Shown: one piece after another, positions 5,979 to 8,853 of the stretch
Layout of the letters: each line of letters begins with the position of its first letter
How positions within the stretch are numbered: position 1 is the first letter of the stretch
NCBI GenBank assembly: GCA_030916545.1
Contig: JAUPWI010000036.1
Span: forward strand, 1-8,853
Length of the DNA stretch: 8,853 nt
Direction: 5' to 3'
Origin: Patescibacteria group bacterium
Lineage (GTDB): Bacteria > Patescibacteriota > Minisyncoccia > Moranbacterales > UBA1568
Program-made: the position numbers and the translations under genes
Notes under the pieces: model-generated
What the model saw: only the letters and a program-made list of their open reading frames with translations
What the model was told of the DNA's origin: nothing
The model's database searches: none

Positions 5979-7109
5979 ATGCAGAAAATTTCAGCACCTC
6001 TCGATGATGAGGGGTATAAGCAAAACGTGAATCGTTTGCAGGAAATCGGAACGACGGCTCTTGGGTCTTTGACGGATGAGGTGATATTGGAATTGTTGGC
6101 GGAACGTCGGTTGCTGACGAAGGAGAATGATCTGTATGAGAGCATCCGTGACGAACAAGCAAAGCGTGTTGCGGAATTGACCGCTGAAGAACAGGCGCTC
6201 GAGCGTGAGCTTGAGGAGCTCAATATCTCCATCACGCCGGATAAGGATGATGATACACTGCTTAAGCTCATCCAACATCGGAAGGAATTGGAAGCCAAAC
6301 TTGAGACATTGGGCGCGGAAGAGCGGAAGCTTGCCGCGAAACCTGCGCGAGAGGAGGAAATCCCGGGAAAGGAGCAGGAAGTGATCGTAGCGGTTCAGGA
6401 TTCTTCCGAGGACGACGTCGTGTCTCCCATCAAGGAGTCAGCGAGTGATACGGAAGAAGTGAAGACGCGCGCTGAAACCGTTCCGTCGCCGGAGGCGGGA
6501 CCGCTCCTGTCTGAAGAATCGGCTTCGGAAGAGAAGACGAAGAAGGGAAAGGTATCGGATGCATTGATAGGCAGCGAGGGAATCAGAGGGGTGAGCAGTC
6601 AGGAGGCGGAAAATTATCTGAAATTTCTTCAATCGAATCCGGAAGAAGCGCTTGCCCAGCTTGAGACATTGCCAGAGTATCTTCGTAAGGATAAGCCGTT
6701 CATGCTTGAAGTGGCCAAGGTCGATCCGGCTTACGCGATGCACTATGCCGACTCGAAGACTCTTAAGAAAGACGAGGATTTCAATGTCCGTATCGCGGCG
6801 ATGAAAAATCCTCGGGATTCGGGAAACCCGCTTGCGGAAATGCTGTCGGATATGCGGACCAATCAGGTGGTGATGACCGCCGTCAAGCAGGATTTTCGGA
6901 ATCTGCGGTATGCGACGAGGTCGATGGAGGGATATGCGGAAATGGTCGAGATCGCGAAGCGAGAAGCTCGAGAAAAAGTGCGGTCGCTCGGCCAGGCGGT
7001 CGATGTGCGCGTGTTTCTGCCGAAGACGCTGCGTGAGGACCGGGAATTCCTGAAGGAAATCGAGGATATCGTTGAGACATTGAGAGAAAAGACTCCTCGG
7101 GAGTCATAG
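5979..7109 (+). CDS. Unknown acidic coiled-coil protein with short C-terminal repeats
   Basis: A 376-residue protein that I cannot assign to a named family with confidence. Residues about 30-125 are rich in Glu, Lys and Leu with heptad-like spacing and probably form coiled coil. Residues about 126-195 are acidic, Ser/Pro/Glu-rich and likely disordered. The C-terminal half is helical and repeats a motif: LPEYLRKDKPFML (231-243), KTLKKDEDFNVRI (260-272), LPKTLREDREFLK (347-359). This resembles DUF4116-type repeats, but that is an impression. No signal peptide or membrane segment is visible, so it is probably cytoplasmic. It starts 25 bases after gap and is followed 11 bases later by the deacylase-like gene. 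ATG 5979 has no ribosome-binding site and directly follows a TATAAT (5973-5978). GTG 6027, with GAGGGG upstream, is an alternative start. Confidence 0.82.
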   Translation: MQKISAPLDDEGYKQNVNRLQEIGTTALGSLTDEVILELLAERRLLTKENDLYESIRDEQAKRVAELTAEEQALERELEELNISITPDKDDDTLLKLIQHRKELEAKLETLGAEERKLAAKPAREEEIPGKEQEVIVAVQDSSEDDVVSPIKESASDTEEVKTRAETVPSPEAGPLLSEESASEEKTKKGKVSDALIGSEGIRGVSSQEAENYLKFLQSNPEEALAQLETLPEYLRKDKPFMLEVAKVDPAYAMHYADSKTLKKDEDFNVRIAAMKNPRDSGNPLAEMLSDMRTNQVVMTAVKQDFRNLRYATRSMEGYAEMVEIAKREAREKVRSLGQAVDVRVFLPKTLREDREFLKEIEDIVETLREKTPRES

Positions 7110-7120
7110 GGATAAGCATC

Positions 7121-8725
7121 TTGCAGAAACATGTGTACGATATAGTCATCCAACAGGGGACGGTCATTGATGGAAGCGGGAAACCGATGTTTTTGGCCGA
7201 TATCGCATTGAAAGAAGGTGTAATCGTCGGAATCGGTGATTTTTCAGCCTCTTCCGCGGAACAGGTGATCGATGCGGGTGGCTGTTATGTGGTCCCCGGT
7301 TTCATCGATGTGAATAACCATTCGGATACGTACTGGGAACTGCTTGCACAGCCTCTGCTTGCGGGTATGCTCTCTCAGGGAGTGACAACCGTCATCGGGG
7401 GGAATTCAGGTTCTTCGCTCGCTCCCTTTACGAGTCCGGCCGTCATCCGATCCATTCAAAAGTGGACGGATATCGGGAAGGTGAATTTCAATTGGCTTTC
7501 CATGGAGGGTTTTCTGGATGAAGTGGAACGTCGGCGACCCGGACCGAATTTCGGTACATTGGTAGGACATGGAACGCTTCGGCGCGGGGTCATGCGCGAT
7601 GAAAGCCGTCCGATCAGGCCTGAGGAAATCAATTCCATGGGGAAGCTGCTTCGGACGGCTATGCGCGAAGGAGCGCTCGGTCTTTCTACCGGCCTGGTCT
7701 ATACGCATGCTCGCGACACGGGAGTGAGGGAACTGGTGCAGCTGACGTCGACGGTCCGTTCGATGGGCGGGGTATATGCGACATATGTGCGTGATGAAGG
7801 GGCTGGATTGGTGAAGGCGGTCGAGGAGGCTATCAGCGTCGCGCGTGAATCTGGAGCGCTTCTTCACATCTCTCACCTGAAGGCGATCGGGGAGAAGCAT
7901 TGGCCGCTCATGGATGAAGTGTTCCATCTGATTGAGACAGCGTCGATGAACGATCAGGAAGTCACGTTCGATGTGTACCCTTACACGACTACTGGTTCAG
8001 TCCTGTACACGTTTTTGCCGAAATGGATTACGGAAGGTGGCCGAAAGATGATGATGTATCGTCTGCGTGACCGACAGGTGCGACAGGCAGTGATTCGTGA
8101 CATGAGGAAAGAGGCCTGGGATTACACCAGCATGATCCTCTTCTCATCTCAGATGAGCCGGATGACCAAAAGGCGCCATATCGCGGAAATCGCCACAGAA
8201 CAGGGAAAGTCCGCTGAAGAGGTCATTCTCGATATCCTGCTGGCGAGCGATGGACGAGCGATCGTTTCGCTCGAGGTGTTGTCACAACGAAACGTGGATA
8301 AGGCGGTCGTACATCCGTTCTCGATTATTTCGAGTAACGGAGTCGGATATGCCCTGGAGCACAAGTCGACGGGCGATCTGGTGCACCCGAGGAATTTCGG
8401 GACTTTTCCGAAGGTATTGTCCGAATATGTCCGGGAGAGAAAGCTTCTGTCGTGGGAGGAGGCGATCCATAAGATGAGCGGAAAGCCAGCGGCGAAATTC
8501 GGCTTGCAGAATCGCGGTTTTTTGCGTGAAGGGTACGCTGCCGATGTGGTAGTGCTTCGTCCTGACGCGATCGGATCACGTGCGACAACGGAAGACCCGT
8601 ACCGATATCCGGATGGTATCGAGTGGGTGCTGGTGAACGGAGTCGCCGCCTTGGCGCAGGGACAATTGACGAAGCAGCGTTCCGGCATGGTTCTCCGTCG
8701 TGAACGGAGCTGGTTTCATTGGTAA
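7121..8725 (+). CDS. N-acyl-D-amino-acid deacylase-like amidohydrolase, metal site altered
   Basis: A 534-residue member of the amidohydrolase superfamily, closest to D-aminoacylases, which remove the acyl group from N-acyl-D-amino acids. The N-terminal beta domain (VIDGSG, GGCYVVPGFID) leads into the barrel, and the C-terminus has the family signature HPRNFGTFPKVL (422-433), GKPAAKFGL, RGFLREGYAADVVVL and IEWVLVNG. Several positions that bind metal or catalyse in the Alcaligenes enzyme seem changed: the first His of HxH is Asn65, the zinc cysteine is Ser96 (GGNSGSS), one zinc His is Tyr222, and the catalytic Asp of SDG is Asn406. His67 and His252 (HISHLK) remain. Activity is therefore doubtful, or it uses another mechanism. 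TTG 7121 is the likely start, with AGGGAT at 7108-7113; GTG 7133 is possible. It lies in the glycolytic run. Confidence 0.85.
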   Translation: MQKHVYDIVIQQGTVIDGSGKPMFLADIALKEGVIVGIGDFSASSAEQVIDAGGCYVVPGFIDVNNHSDTYWELLAQPLLAGMLSQGVTTVIGGNSGSSLAPFTSPAVIRSIQKWTDIGKVNFNWLSMEGFLDEVERRRPGPNFGTLVGHGTLRRGVMRDESRPIRPEEINSMGKLLRTAMREGALGLSTGLVYTHARDTGVRELVQLTSTVRSMGGVYATYVRDEGAGLVKAVEEAISVARESGALLHISHLKAIGEKHWPLMDEVFHLIETASMNDQEVTFDVYPYTTTGSVLYTFLPKWITEGGRKMMMYRLRDRQVRQAVIRDMRKEAWDYTSMILFSSQMSRMTKRRHIAEIATEQGKSAEEVILDILLASDGRAIVSLEVLSQRNVDKAVVHPFSIISSNGVGYALEHKSTGDLVHPRNFGTFPKVLSEYVRERKLLSWEEAIHKMSGKPAAKFGLQNRGFLREGYAADVVVLRPDAIGSRATTEDPYRYPDGIEWVLVNGVAALAQGQLTKQRSGMVLRRERSWFHW

Positions 8726-8741
8726 GATCCTGACAATCGAC

Positions 8742-8853
8742 ATGATGAGAAAATCCGTATCGCGTGTCCCGTATATTCTTCTGACAGGTTATAGCGCACT
8801 TTTCGTCATGCTCTCGATACATCCGTATCAGCGCGAGATCTGGTTTGCGGAGA
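8742..8853 (+). CDS. Start of a membrane protein, probably DUF2238 (YjdF-like); cut by window end
   Basis: Only the first 37 residues are visible. A short basic N-terminus (MMRKSVSR) precedes a hydrophobic helix (about 11-25). The following pattern, Leu-Ser-Ile-His-Pro-Tyr-x-Arg-x-x-Trp-x-x-Glu, resembles the beginning of the DUF2238 family of small integral membrane proteins, whose function is not established. Two adjacent ATG codons (8742 and 8745) could start it, and no strong ribosome-binding site precedes them. It begins 16 bases after the deacylase-like gene, so it is likely co-transcribed. The family call rests on this short segment and could change with the full sequence. Confidence 0.55.
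   Translation, partial: MMRKSVSRVPYILLTGYSALFVMLSIHPYQREIWFAE

Noticed and set aside
5488..6162. A 224-codon minus-strand frame across the end of gap
   Set aside because: It is antisense to conserved GAPDH sequence and shows Ser/Pro-rich shadow composition.
1..8853. tRNA, rRNA, CRISPR array, insertion sequence or attachment site
   Set aside because: No cloverleaf-like segment, repeat-spacer series, transposase motif or long terminal repeat was seen on either strand.

Overview
The window is a gene-dense bacterial segment with every recognisable gene on the plus strand. Gaps are short, the longest being about 220 bases, and base composition looks near 50% GC by eye. Proteins are compact and several carry altered catalytic motifs. 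A triose-phosphate glycolysis block sits beside a lysine- and glutamate-rich protein of unknown function and an amidohydrolase. This suggests a member of the Candidate Phyla Radiation (Patescibacteria), possibly the Parcubacteria group; that placement is inference from gene style, not a search. TGA works as a stop (it ends the Nudix gene and tpiA), so the UGA-as-glycine code of Gracilibacteria and SR1 is unlikely.

Layout. Bases 1-224 hold a rho-independent terminator for an upstream gene and an untranslated leader with a perfect small hairpin. Bases 225-1092 hold a two-gene unit: a degenerate HAD-like protein and a Nudix hydrolase. Bases 1093-1309 hold a hairpin and the best promoter in the window. 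Bases 1310-3150 hold a family 2 glycosyltransferase of the polyprenyl-phosphate-glucose synthase type and a galactose-1-phosphate uridylyltransferase-like protein, followed by two tandem terminator hairpins. From 3230 to the end there is one long co-directional run: tpiA, class II fructose-bisphosphate aldolase, gap, an unknown coiled-coil protein, an N-acyl-D-amino-acid deacylase-like amidohydrolase, and the start of a likely DUF2238 membrane protein cut by the window edge. Gaps within this run range from an overlap to about 50 bases, so it is probably an operon with internal promoters.

How the genes fit together. The aldolase splits fructose 1,6-bisphosphate, TpiA interconverts the two triose phosphates, and GAPDH oxidises glyceraldehyde 3-phosphate: three consecutive steps encoded side by side, without phosphofructokinase or phosphoglycerate kinase in the window. 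The glycosyltransferase and GalT-like protein probably act on sugar nucleotides for lipid-linked sugars or surface glycans.

No clear new system is visible. The observations most worth checking are the apparent dismantling of the metal site in the deacylase-like protein, loss of the zinc cysteines in the GalT-like protein, and the unknown repeat-bearing protein between gap and the deacylase.
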